Source: Patiria pectinifera (lineage: Eukaryota; Echinodermata; Asteroidea; Valvatida; Asterinidae). Taken from it: 64,000 nucleotides of DNA. Below are positions 34,201-40,899 of the stretch, in pieces. The translations under genes and the position numbers were made by a program. Numbering within the stretch: position 1 is the first letter of the stretch; every line of letters starts with the position of its first letter. The notes under the pieces are model-generated. The model was not told where the DNA came from and ran no database searches. It worked only from the letters and a program-made list of their open reading frames with translations. Location: contig CM057144.1 of assembly GCA_029964075.1 (NCBI GenBank), positions 15,027,281 to 15,091,280 of the forward strand, in the 5' to 3' direction.

Positions 34201-36420
34201 CCCTATCAATGCTTAGCAAACAACAGGTGAATACTAATGGCAAGCAATATACATCACGTGGAGTTTTGGCTGGTAACCTGCTTTTATAAGCCAGCGTTTT
34301 TTGTGTGCTAAGCAAATTTGTGTGCTTAGCAACGCCATGAAATTGGCCCATGATGTACAGTGTTGTGTCTGGCAGGGTTAGGGTTTATCCTATCCCAAGA
34401 CATTTTTATCGATAAAAAGAAAAGAAAGCTAAGACTTACTGCATACAAGATTCCTTCAAGTTGGAGGCGACTCAGTTTACCTCCTGTGATGAGTTCCCGT
34501 GGGATAGAAGCTGCGAGGTCATAGGTCGCCTTTGGTAGCGGGACAGCCTTTACAAATGAAAACAAGTAATGAAAACTCTCAAAATTTGCTTTGTGTAAAT
34601 GGAGGGAGGGACAATTTAGTCAGTGATTAAGGGAATGTAAAACCCAGCAATTAACAACACATTGACTAGCAAAGTGTTGACTATGTTTTGAAACTATTGT
34701 CGGCATGAGTCTGGCCAACTTGCAAGAGCCAGAAAATTCACAGATGCAAACCGTACAGAGATTAAAACAATTTCGACTTCAAACTCAGAACAAGTTAGGT
34801 GTGTTTACAAACACAAATGCCCCGCAACCGTGACTGTTCCCATGACATAACACCACTCTTTTAACATCAACTTACATGTACATGTACTTGGGTCACATGG
34901 AACGTTCATTGACATCATTAGTGTTTTCTGCAGGTTTTATATGAATTAATCCCTATGATCTATTGTTTTTATTGTTTTAGCTACTGTGACCTTGACCCTC
35001 GACTTTTCGACCCCAAATGCAATAGGCTTCTGTGGATTACCAAGAACAATCCACAAACCACATTTGAAGTTCACTTGTAAAGTATTTCTCAAGTCATCGC
35101 GCTGACAAAATTTATTTTGTTTTAGCCACTGTGACCTTGACCCTTGACCTTTCGGCCCCATCAACTTCAGAGTTTTTTTAATTGTTTGAACTTACAGCCA
35201 GGGAGGCAGCTTCTACGATATCTCCTGGGTGAACTATGGCCCCAGGAATGAGATCTGTGCTCTTGTAGGTAGCGAAAACCTCCTTGCTGCAAACACAAAT
35301 GAGGAAAAAAATGACCAGTCAGAAACAATTTACTCTTTCTCACGAAAACATGCTTTTGAATTCAACATTGCAAACTGGTCCTTCAGCTTTACGAGTCGCC
35401 CATCCAAAGGTCCTTAAGGGCCACTCAAGGCAAGGGCTACATAAAGACGGGATAGAAAAGTCAATCTAAGAAAAAGAAAAAAAAAATTACTTCAAGCAGA
35501 AAGATAAGTATAAATGTTACACTTGAACTAGGACAGACCAAAATCAACTGGAAGACAAGAAACAGGGTGTAAGGAGTTCCATAGTGAGGCAGTGCGTGGG
35601 AAGAAAGTGGATGAATACTTCTTAGAATTTGCATGCAACTGGGAATTTAGAAAAACAAGGGAATTCCAAACCACACCAGACTTTGTACAGTATTTTCCAA
35701 TTTGTAATGGCATTCAAGAGAAGTAAAAAACGAGGAAATCAGCGGATCCTAGGAAAATTGGCTTGCCTGTTTTGAATATCACGGTTTTTGAAATTTTACA
35801 GTGTCGTGAAATTTCTCTTTCTCTTTCAACAAGAAATCTACCCTACCAGATACAGGCATCACAATGGAAACCAATTTCTAGGAGTTTAAAAAGACAATTT
35901 GAGGTTGGCAGTCATAGGTTTTGAGTTCTATCAGACGTCTTCCATCTATTGTCACATCTGAGGGCAAAAGTCTGAATTTCTCTGTGAAATGAATGAGCAG
36001 ACGTTTTGTACTTTCATTGTCACAGCATGTTAATAACATGGATTGTACTAATGACACACTAAAAGGCACATTACCACTTGATCAAACTCACCTTAGAGTC
36101 TCCTGCACTCCTTCGTCCGATATATCCTGTGCCATCTCACTGCTGTCCCCTCTCCCCACCCTCCTGTTGCTGCCTCCCCCTCCAGTCGTTGCTCCGCCCA
36201 TCATCTGGTCATTCCTGGAAGATCCGGACGGACCAGCGATTCCCATTTGACTCAGCATTGCATCTTGCATCCCTGGACCACCTCCTGCTAAAGCAGTCAT
36301 GCCAACGGCTGATGGAAACTGACTGCCCATCATTCCCACGGCTCCATTCATCAAGAATGCGGCATCCCCACGAACCTGATGTGGATTTCCCTGACCGAGT
36401 TGACGATCTTTATTTTGCAT
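16973..36420 (-). CDS. Strawberry-notch-type (SBNO) helicase with PIP/AT-hook/SIM/UBZ4-like tail, complete gene
   Basis: Nuclear superfamily-2-like ATPase of the strawberry notch family (AAA_34 plus Helicase_C_4). I assembled 29 coding exons, each with AG/GT borders and matching phase: 36092-36420, 35196-35286, 34440-34547, 33844-33930, 33411-33502, 32960-33028, 32187-32269, 31478-31596, 31307-31359, 30952-31015, 30038-30128, 29368-29515, 29120-29230, 28919-29012, 28604-28720, 27705-27793, 26819-26981, 26051-26111, 25166-25295, 24724-24809, 24189-24304, 22984-23202, 22822-22883, 21527-21625, 20495-20671, 19993-20075, 18835-18940, 18034-18175, 16973-17833. They sum to 4050 nt, 1349 residues. 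Landmarks: Walker A AAGVGKGR (197-204), FDECHKAK box (315-322), SAT (355-357), motif [13 protein letters not shown] (688-698). Length is near what I recall for vertebrate SBNO1/2, but the region before the ATPase is much shorter and the C-terminus is extended. Human SBNO proteins are described as transcriptional co-regulators; the tail here suggests a replication or repair role (inference). Confidence 0.93.
18034..23202 (-). CDS. Helicase exons 22-28: SBNO-specific C-terminal region
   Basis: Seven exons cover roughly residues 768-1063. They carry [20 protein letters not shown], typical of the region after the helicase lobes in SBNO proteins, followed by [17 protein letters not shown], a [17 protein letters not shown] block, and [18 protein letters not shown]. 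The last two exons give [18 protein letters not shown] and [20 protein letters not shown]. Phases join cleanly across every intron (for example CACA/GTAAGT at 21527 joined to a one-base start at 20671). No catalytic role is known to me for this part; in the family it is a conserved structural module. Confidence 0.88.
18531..18756. repeat. Array of a ~14-bp word TGCTGAATCCAAC ending in an inverted copy
   Basis: Variants of TGCTGAATCCAAC occur near 18531, 18564, 18597, 18648 and 18694 on the plus strand, with GTTGGATTCAGCAG inverted near 18743. Spacing is irregular (33-51 bp). It lies in the intron between the exons 18034-18175 and 18835-18940. Possibly the subterminal repeats of a small DNA transposon. 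Confidence 0.6.
19110..19315. repeat. Probable dispersed repeat in helicase intron
   Basis: The block with GCCGGTACCCATTTTAACAC and GCCTTACTCAAGGGCACAAC resembles a dispersed repeat I associate with many aquatic animal genomes. No second copy occurs in the window, so this rests on recollection. Confidence 0.3.
19543..19650. mobile_element. Foldback hairpin element in helicase intron
   Basis: Imperfect inverted arms of about 45 bp. TAGTAAAACTGG and CCCAGGTGATC on the left are mirrored by GATCACCGAGGG and TAGTTTTACCA on the right. The inner arms GCATTCTATTTT and AAAATAGAATGC are nearly perfect and surround a short loop. No coding capacity. It may be the edge of a larger dispersed repeat reaching about 19870. 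Confidence 0.65.
20219..20345. mobile_element. MITE family B fragment (GGCCAAAAAAAGTC end)
   Basis: One end of the family seen complete at 40472-40870 and 51432-51806. It shares GGCCAAAAAAAGTC, TTTCTGGTACGGAGCTTGCC, GTGGTGCGGCGACGC and CAAATGTCGGCTGAT. The other half is missing, so this is a truncated copy. Confidence 0.8.
21914..22594. mobile_element. 681-bp mariner-like TIR element with a second MITE nested inside
   Basis: Flanked by TA on both sides. Terminal arms of about 190 bp start CAGGGTGGATGAAAAA and are about 95% identical to the inverted arm ending TTTAATCCACCCTG. The centre (about 22100-22408) contains a deleted MITE B copy and long A- and T-runs. TA duplication and CAGGGTG ends suggest a Tc1/mariner-mobilised MITE. 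No transposase is present. It lies in the intron between exons 21527-21625 and 22822-22883. Confidence 0.88.
22100..22280. mobile_element. MITE family B, deleted copy nested in the 21914-22594 element
   Basis: Shares TGGCCTCTCTGGACTCCCAT, ATTTGCACTAAGTTTAGTCG and AGTCATCAGCCGACATTT with the copies at 40.5 and 51.6 kb. It then has an expanded A-run and a degenerate GGGGCAAGCTCC end. It shows insertion of one transposon into another. Confidence 0.8.
23490..23970. mobile_element. ~480-bp foldback element, AGGGTGAGTCC / GACTCGCCCT ends
   Basis: Arms of about 200 bp: GACCCAAATGTC, ATGAAAGCCCAATTCATAAGC and GTTTTAAAGTTCTGTC on the left each recur inverted on the right. Identity is clearly below that of the 21.9-kb element, so this insertion is older. 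It lies in the intron between exons 22984-23202 and 24189-24304. No protein coded. Confidence 0.85.
24189..29515 (-). CDS. Helicase exons 12-21: C-terminal helicase (Helicase_C_4-like) lobe
   Basis: Ten exons of 61-163 bp. Recognisable SBNO blocks in order: [17 protein letters not shown], the [16 protein letters not shown] block, [38 protein letters not shown], then [18 protein letters not shown] and [20 protein letters not shown] (motif VI with two arginines able to contact ATP), and finally [19 protein letters not shown]. These match the family in order and spacing. The 25166-25295 exon begins at GCATTTCTCTG after TTGTGCAG; a second AG 18 bases further in would break the ISLHAD motif and the phase, which is why it was not chosen. 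The 24189-24304 acceptor sits directly against a minisatellite. Confidence 0.92.
24305..24603. repeat. Minisatellite of 44- then 55-bp units abutting a splice acceptor
   Basis: Six units each begin TTGAAGGGAAACCAGATGAT, at 24306, 24350, 24394, 24438, 24493 and 24548. The first three periods are 44 bp; later units gain AACTCCACTCC and are about 55 bp. On the minus strand the first unit supplies the pyrimidine-rich CCCTTCAAG acceptor of exon 24189-24304; the others read CCCTTCAATG and lack the AG. Confidence 0.95.
24845..25150. repeat. Degenerate TTTGACTTGTGA minisatellite filling an intron
   Basis: Irregular array of words such as GATTTGACTTGTGACTGACT, GATTTGACATGATTTTGT and GGTAATTTGACTTGTGA. 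It occupies nearly the whole intron between exons 24724-24809 and 25166-25295. The open frame across it (repeated SQITSQ-type residues on the minus strand) is a product of the repeat and is interrupted by good splice sites. Confidence 0.9.
25363..25536. mobile_element. MITE, AAGCCCGGTTCATACT inverted repeats (copy 2)
   Basis: A 174-bp element with TAAGCCCGGTTCATACT and AGTATGAACCGGGCTTTA ends, in the intron between exons 25166-25295 and 26051-26111. The interior has GCGAACGCGAATTTG and AAATTCGC-type words in both orientations. Copy 1 (15743-15848) is a shorter relative. Confidence 0.88.
26492..26695. mobile_element. Foldback element with tRNA-like (B-box) interior
   Basis: Inverted arms of about 46 bp (GGGTTTTGCCCTTCACCGAC on the left; GTCGGTGAAGGGCAGAACCC on the right) enclose a segment containing GGGACGTGAACCC (26593-26605). 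On the minus strand this reads as a tRNA T-arm: GTGGG, TTCACGT, CCCAC. A SINE-like body with terminal inverted arms is unusual. It lies in the intron between exons 26051-26111 and 26819-26981. Confidence 0.75.
27900..28045. repeat. Intronic repeat, copy 1 of 2 (direct)
   Basis: GCAAACATCAAAAAACAAAA, CATGAAATACCTTAC, GGCACCTGG and ATTTTCAAG occur in the same order at 31108-31275, in another intron of the same gene. It is either a dispersed repeat or an old intragenic duplication. Confidence 0.65.
30038..35286 (-). CDS. Helicase exons 2-11: N-terminal ATPase (AAA_34-like) lobe
   Basis: Ten exons of 53-119 bp encode residues 110-395. Exon 33844-33930 carries the Walker A loop in the context [18 protein letters not shown]. 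Exon 31478-31596 carries [14 protein letters not shown], the DExH-like Walker B box diagnostic of SBNO. Exon 30952-31015 carries [15 protein letters not shown] (motif III-like). Exon 32187-32269 carries [13 protein letters not shown], another typical SBNO block. All catalytic landmarks are present and no frameshift or stop is seen, so the ATPase should be active. Introns here host a SINE (32708-32918), a TIR element (30212-30772) and AGGTCA-rich repeats (31640-31860, 34970-35160). Confidence 0.92.
30212..30772. mobile_element. ~560-bp TIR element with internal copies of its own terminus
   Basis: Ends are GAATTCGTCACCATTTTGACG and the inverted CGTCAAAACGGTGAGGAATT. The core word GTCACTTCGTCAAAACG recurs inside at about 30363 and 30468, with a weaker copy near 30560, as subterminal transposase-binding sites do in some DNA transposons. 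No transposase. It lies in the intron upstream of exon 30038-30128. Confidence 0.78.
31108..31275. repeat. Intronic repeat, copy 2 of 2 (direct)
   Basis: Second copy of the 27900-28045 sequence, with extra A-runs. It ends some 30 bp from exon 31307-31359. Confidence 0.65.
31640..31860. repeat. Dispersed repeat carrying nuclear-receptor-like half-site clusters
   Basis: Two copies of CACC(A/T)NGGTGACCTTGACCTTTGA-type sequence (around 31702 and 31841), each preceded by a TCATCCGGA... block. Reversed, the core reads GGTCAAAGGTCAAGGTCA: a DR1 (two AGGTCA-like halves one base apart) fused with a TCAAGGTCA extended half-site. A related pair lies at 34970-35160. Confidence 0.7.
32708..32918 (-). mobile_element. 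tRNA-derived SINE
   Basis: On the minus strand the head reads GATTAGGTTAGCGTTGTGG (A-box region) and GGGTTCGTATCCC (B box, 32842-32854), then a body with TTGGGTTTTCAGTCCC and GGGGTTTTCCTCCCACCACC. Promoter boxes and spacing fit a polymerase III SINE. It lies in the intron between exons 32187-32269 and 32960-33028. No poly-A tail is obvious. Confidence 0.82.
34970..35165. repeat. Second copy of the AGGTCA-rich dispersed repeat
   Basis: CTACTGTGACCTTGACCCTCGAC at 34980 and CACTGTGACCTTGACCCTTGAC at about 35127, with an intervening block resembling the 31.7-kb copy. It ends about 30 bp from exon 35196-35286. Confidence 0.7.
35528..35713 (-). pseudogene. LINE reverse transcriptase C-terminal remnant
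   Basis: The 61-codon frame contains [18 protein letters not shown], which matches the FFPRT..WNSLP signature near the C-terminus of many non-LTR retrotransposon ORF2 proteins, and it ends at a stop soon after, as those proteins do. Nothing upstream of it in frame looks like RT, so it is 5'-truncated. It lies in the first coding intron of the helicase, same strand. Confidence 0.75.
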
Positions 36421-36433
36421 TCTTTTGCCTTTT
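36092..36433 (-). CDS. Helicase exon with start codon; Gly/Met-rich N-terminal segment
   Basis: Exon begins after a TTTTTCCCTTAG acceptor, 13 bases before the ATG at 36420. Joined to the proposed upstream exon (36633 onward), the frame has no earlier ATG and meets an in-frame TAG, so this start is favoured. The first 109 residues are low-complexity and disordered: [15 protein letters not shown], then methionine, glycine and serine runs ([13 protein letters not shown]), then an acidic DISDEG patch. The exon ends in phase 2 at a CTAAG/GTGAGT donor. The next exon (35196-35286) continues with [20 protein letters not shown], matching the conserved segment just ahead of the ATPase in SBNO proteins. 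Confidence 0.85.
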
Positions 36434-36486
36434 CTAAGGGAAAAATTGAAATTTTATACATCAAAATAATCCCATAAAATACTTTG

Positions 36487-36568
36487 GTCATGTTGGTACT
36501 GGTCTAGACCCGTGAACGTGGCTTGTAAACTACGCCACGTTCTTGTGTCATTTTGAACCTGGCGAAAT
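36487..36568. repeat. Inverted repeat arm left of the helicase promoter
   Basis: Contains CTAGACCCGTGAACGTGG and GCCACGTTCTTGTGTCATTT; its reverse complement recurs at 37128-37212. The arm is itself an imperfect palindrome centred near 36531. Confidence 0.85.
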
Positions 36569-36632
36569 TGTCCCTCTGACTCCCTCCGTTACACACACTG
36601 GATGTTATTTTGCCCATGTAATAAGTACTCAC

Positions 36633-36710
36633 ATATGAAGCTGTCTTGAAATCCGTTTGCACGTCAAAACTTGCTAGCTGCCATTTTCTCCCAAGTGACG
36701 CATGCGCATT
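36633..36710 (-). other. Probable 5' non-coding exon of the helicase, with a short upstream ORF
   Basis: A consensus donor (CATAT/GTGAGT) ends this exon at 36633. The 5' edge is not defined; 36710 is only a guess from the promoter motifs. Within it, ATG at 36684 in a strong context (AAAATGG) opens MAASKF followed by TGA (36664-36684), a 6-codon upstream ORF. It could dampen translation of the helicase, or the ATG may simply be the YY1-like initiator sequence. Transcript evidence is absent, so the exon is an inference from splice signals and from the lack of a promoter closer to the coding start. Confidence 0.5.
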
Positions 36711-36870
36711 GCGTTTTATTGTACCGTCCTTCGTATAATTCTGCGGCTGTTTACTGTCGCAGCTAAAAGAGACATCGTTTTAGACAAGTTTCAAGTCCTT
36801 TCCTCTCTCACCGCACCGCACGCTGGCGCACGTGCGCCCACGTGCGTGAGCGCACACGTACACGTCATGA
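36680..36870 (-). promoter_or_regulatory. Probable helicase promoter: NRF1-, YY1-, E-box- and CRE-like sites
   Basis: CpG-rich compared with its surroundings. ACGCATGCGCAT (36698-36709) is one mismatch from the NRF1 consensus. GCCATTTTC (36681-36689) fits the YY1 pattern and lies at the likely start region. Two CACGTG E-boxes sit 10 bp apart (36829-36834 and 36839-36844), and CACGTCA at 36861 is a CRE-like half. NRF1 with YY1 is a common layout for TATA-less housekeeping promoters. No TATA box is evident. Confidence 0.5.
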
Positions 36871-37127
36871 GCCGAACAGCCAATCGGGTGCGGGGTTGTT
36901 TTTTTCGGGGTTGCGACATGAAACAGCCGTCAATCTGTCTAAGCAACTCATCCGGGGTCATTTGTTAGGGTCACTTGTCGTGTAAAAATGAAATTTCTGT
37001 ACACGTTCGTATGGGTCTTTACTGATGGGCAAATTTCGTCGAAATTACACAGCCTAAACAATCGGACGGGCAAATTTAGATTTCTAGGTGAGTACTCAAC
37101 ACCTATTCGGAATTATGTATGGCGGAT

Positions 37128-37212
37128 CGATTTTCGCTAGGTTCAAAATGACACAAGAACGTGGCGTTGTATACAACGCCACGATCACGGGTCTAGTACT
37201 GGTCATGCTGGT
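37128..37212. repeat. Inverted repeat arm right of the helicase promoter
   Basis: Mirror partner of 36487-36568 (AGGTTCAAAATGACACAAGA shared exactly). Here the core is a perfect 24-bp palindrome centred on TGTATACA, flanked by CGTGGCG and CGCCACG. Likely a small palindromic MITE inserted twice in opposite orientation, or the ends of one foldback that now holds the promoter. Confidence 0.85.
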
Positions 37213-37744
37213 ACTAGTCAAACATTTAACCAATCGATATACCACAGCATTCTGGTTGGTAGGACTAGTAATAGTATTAATATTATAAACATGATAAATA
37301 TGTGTTATACGCTTGGCAAGTTTTTTCTTGTTTTGCAATTGCATGTTTTCAATAACTTCAGTTTTGGGACTCTCATACACAGTAGTCAACCGTAGTGAGA
37401 GTCCCAAATTTTCGGACTGCTTCAACTCAGTTCTGCACGATGTGTGCATCCAAAACGTGCTCTAAAAACGCATTTTGCCAATTTTTTTAAAGCATTTACA
37501 GAGCTTCCTGGATTCCTCTTGGGTGAAATCACAAGGCGAGGTGAAAATTGATATGTTTGGCGGCAGGTATAGTGGTGACCCAGTATGGACATTTTCCCAT
37601 ATTTTTTACTATAATTTGATCAAAACAAAACAGGGGCCCTACACTACATGATCACCTGCAAACAATGAAACATGATAAATGGTGGTAAAAACACACGACA
37701 AAGCGATTTAAGTTTTAACAATAACATTCAAGTCATAAACTCAC

Positions 37745-38481
37745 GCCAGGCTACACTGAAGCTCCAACAGTTGTCTATCAAGGTAAAGAGTATTGGACGC
37801 TCTCACAAATTGTCTTTGTTCCTTGTATAAGTTGAACCCAAGAGTTGCATTCCCATAGGAATCGTATCTATATATTAAGCTGCAGTGGCGGCATCGCAAC
37901 GTGGATTTTCGGCCAATCTTGCAGCCATTTAAGGTAATTACCTTAACCTTGGTACCATCCACGTGATTGTGTCCCAAGTTACCCTCACAAGAAATGCATG
38001 TAGATTGTGGAGGGACCAAACAAAAATCAAAAGAATCTACAGGAGAAAAACTAGATGAGATCAAAGAGGATGAGCTTGGGAGTGACGGCTGCTGTAAGGA
38101 TGAGGAAGATGGCGATTCGGTTGATGTGGAACTGGAAGAGGAAGTTGAAGTTGAAGTTGAAGACAAAGTAGGCCTACGCACCGCTAACAAAAATTGGCAC
38201 AGCTGTGAATATGCTCCAAGACTTTCACTAAATATATCAGCGTCAAAAAAAGAAGAGACGTCACTGCTTTCAGTGGCTCGTTGTACACGGCAAACTTCCA
38301 GAAAACCAAATCGCGAAACCACTACTCCAAACTGTTCATCGGTACTCAACTGACGAAACGAAGTTGAAGAAATGTTGATTTTTTCCAATGCACGCTGATA
38401 TTGTTCAACTGCCTCGTCGTCTGCTTCGAGTTGACTTAAAAATGTTGTGAAATTAAGTTTCGCAACCTTTTTCTTCGGCAT
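37745..38481 (-). CDS. CxC5-type cysteine-cluster protein (KDZ-transposon-associated), first exon only
   Basis: Start MPKKKVAKLNF follows an in-frame TAG about seven codons upstream. The exon encodes 245 residues plus two bases. Residues 1-100 are probably helical with no recognised fold. About 105-145 is a Ser/Thr run. The C-terminal part has CISC (162-165) and CRHC (197-200), with RHCSLIYRYDSYGN after the second pair: the cysteine cluster typical of proteins encoded beside KDZ (Kyakuja/Dileera/Zisupton) transposases. The final ASNTLYLDRQLLELQCSL also fits that family, which continues further. The frame stops at TGA, but CTGGC/GTGAGT is a consensus donor at exactly that point. I found no continuation downstream, so the gene is partial, or exons were lost. 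No KDZ transposase is in the window. Function unknown. Confidence 0.7.
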
Positions 38482-40465
38482 CCCGACCAGAAAACATATC
38501 TATTAAAGAGGTTGGCGTAAATAACTGACGAAAACGAATTGAACAATATTAAAAAGAAGGAAGAACGAGGCGGGCGACGGCAGGGAGAAATGGATATCGT
38601 GGATGAAGCATGTACACGTATTGTGCACGCGCGTGGTGCAACGTGTGACGCTGGTATTCTGCTTTACGTAATATGCAGTTTTTTGAAGTGTACCAGTGAA
38701 CTTTTGATCGTTACTGCGCATGCTCAATTCTGTAGCAGTGTAGCAATGCTGCATGACATATGGTGCGTGACCGATCGTCTCGTTTCTTGCTCCATATGAT
38801 ATTTGTTGTAATGCTGTAAGGATAGCAGATGAAAATCCGGCTGCCGCAATAATAGCCACTACGTTTTTATGTGCAGTCCAGTATTAACCATCACATTTAT
38901 TAATGGGACTAGCCCGGAAGCATCTGCCTGCACAAACATGACAAATTACAGAATTAGGCCTAGCTGTAAAATGCCATTCATTGTTTTTCTTTTCTTTTTT
39001 GCCTGAATTCCCAGTAAAGCCTTCAATTTCCACATTTTTTCGGCTGCTGGTTAAAGTTTGTGCATCAAAGGATACGATCCCAGTGAAAGTATCATTTTTA
39101 GGATGCATGCCTTGCAAAATCATGAAAATATAACTTAAAACTAAAAGGCGAGTGCCGAGTGCGCAGAAATAGACATGAAATTGCGCGAGGTCCATGGAGG
39201 TAGAATTAGTCTGACGATATAGCAGACTGACAATGAGTGACATGGAAACAGATGCACTTTTTATACTTACCAGGTCTGTAAAATGCAGCAATTATGACAG
39301 AAGAGGTTGTTCAGGCTACCAACATCACAATTTACCAAATTATGTTGAGGTTTTGACTTACCTTTAAAAATCAAACCCGCGCGAAAAACAGCGCGCCATG
39401 CCTCAACTTGTCGAGGTCTAACGTCCAACTTGTACTCGCTCATCCAATGAAGACCCAGAGATCAGGCTTGGAACCCGACTATTTCAATTCACGAACACGC
39501 GACGACTGTTTATGATTTGCACCGGTAGCATTGATGTTTGAAACATAGAACAGTCACATATCCGTACCCAACACAACGTGTGGGCGTGGCCCGAAAAAGT
39601 TATTTGGAAATGATCGATGCGGAAACTGAACTCGGAGTAAAAAAAAACTGTTTCGTTTTTAAATTTACTGATTATTTCACAGATAATAAAAATACCTACT
39701 TGACACCACTGTGTTTTCTCTGACTTTCCGCGGGGGCCGGGCCCTAAATTTTAGTGCAAAAGTCCTGAAGGAATAAAGCAAGAACAAGTGTGCTAAATAT
39801 ATTTTTTTTAAATGTTAAGCGTCCTGCCTTTTTGGAAAAAAAAGAAGGCGGCGGCCTTTTCCCCTAAAAAACGACCAGCCGGGATGTTTTTCAATTTGTC
39901 CGCCAGCTTTTTTTGTATGGCCACCACTTGGACACAGGAAATGACATACCAGCTTTATATGGGCTAGATGCAACAGACAGAAGGATGTCACTGATTACAA
40001 TTTATCTTTTTATCGGTTGTTTTTTTTTTTTTCAAAAAAAGGAGAGAAAAAATAACCAGCCTCCAAAATGGAAGCAGGCAGGGACGCTAAACAGGTTTAT
40101 TTTATTTGGCCTTACATGTAATGGCGTGTCATTAATATTTGCCTACCCGCACATTTTCCCAACTATTTAGCAAAATATGGAAGGTCGTTATGTCGCGAAA
40201 AAATAAAAAAAATAATTATTAATGTTTCTAAACATATCATTTAATTGTTGAAAAATAATATTTCAGACTTGACCCAAAATAATCAAAATCTCATTTGTAT
40301 TTGAATGCCTGTGTGTAATCAGTTAATTCTCACTCAGCTAAAAAGCTTAATGGCATTACATGGACAGCTATAAAGATAGGTTCTGATAGTAGTGGTCAAT
40401 TTCAGTAAACAAACACTGGATTGTGTGGCCAAAATGATCTGACGTGGAAAATGACCTGTTTTACA
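38482..40465. other. No supported gene; scattered homopolymers
   Basis: Upstream flank of the CxC5 gene. A 135-codon minus-strand frame (38884-39291) has no recognisable domain and no clear splice partner. A/T runs occur at 39790-39850 and 40021. Otherwise nothing seen. Confidence 0.5.
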
Positions 40466-40471
40466 GGGTGT

Positions 40472-40870
40472 ATATAAGGCCCCCCCCCCCAAAAAAAAGT
40501 CTCCGGTTTCTGGTATGGAGCTTGCCCAAAAAGTGGTGCGGCGACGCGGCTTTTTTTTTTTTTACCAGATTTTTTTGCTTCAAATGTCGGCTGATGACTG
40601 CAAATGGTGCCCGACCTCCAGGCTCCATGACTAAACTTAGTGCAACTATATGGGAGTCCAGAGAGGCCACATAAAGCTTATTCTCGACCATAACCCAATC
40701 TAAAAACACGTTAAAATTGTGCAGCAGCAGGATTCCAGTCAAACCAGTGAGTTTGGCGGTTTTGAGACATCATCTTTCATTGAAAAAAAAACTTTTTCAT
40801 TTTGCCGACGCGCATGGCTACGGCGACGCGCGCGCATACCAGAAACCGGAGACTTTTTTTTGGCCTTATA
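40472..40870. mobile_element. MITE family B, complete copy (about 400 bp)
   Basis: Ends TATAAGGCC...GTCTCCGGTTTCTGGTATG and the inverted CATACCAGAAACCGGAGAC...GGCCTTATA. The inner arms GGTGCGGCGACGCGG and CGCATGGCTACGGCGACGC are GC-rich in an AT-rich setting. ACAGGGTGTATATAA lies directly outside both ends in the same orientation. No coding capacity. Confidence 0.9.
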
Positions 40871-40899
40871 CAGGGTGTATATAAAGACAAGTTACTCAA

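Noticed and set aside
37967-38353. 128-codon plus-strand acidic frame
   Set aside because: It is the complement of the Ser/Thr-rich and acidic parts of the CxC5 exon, with no independent support.
38884-39291. 135-codon minus-strand frame upstream of the CxC5 exon
   Set aside because: No recognisable domain, no clear splice partner and ordinary flanks. It could be an exon of the same element, but nothing shows it.
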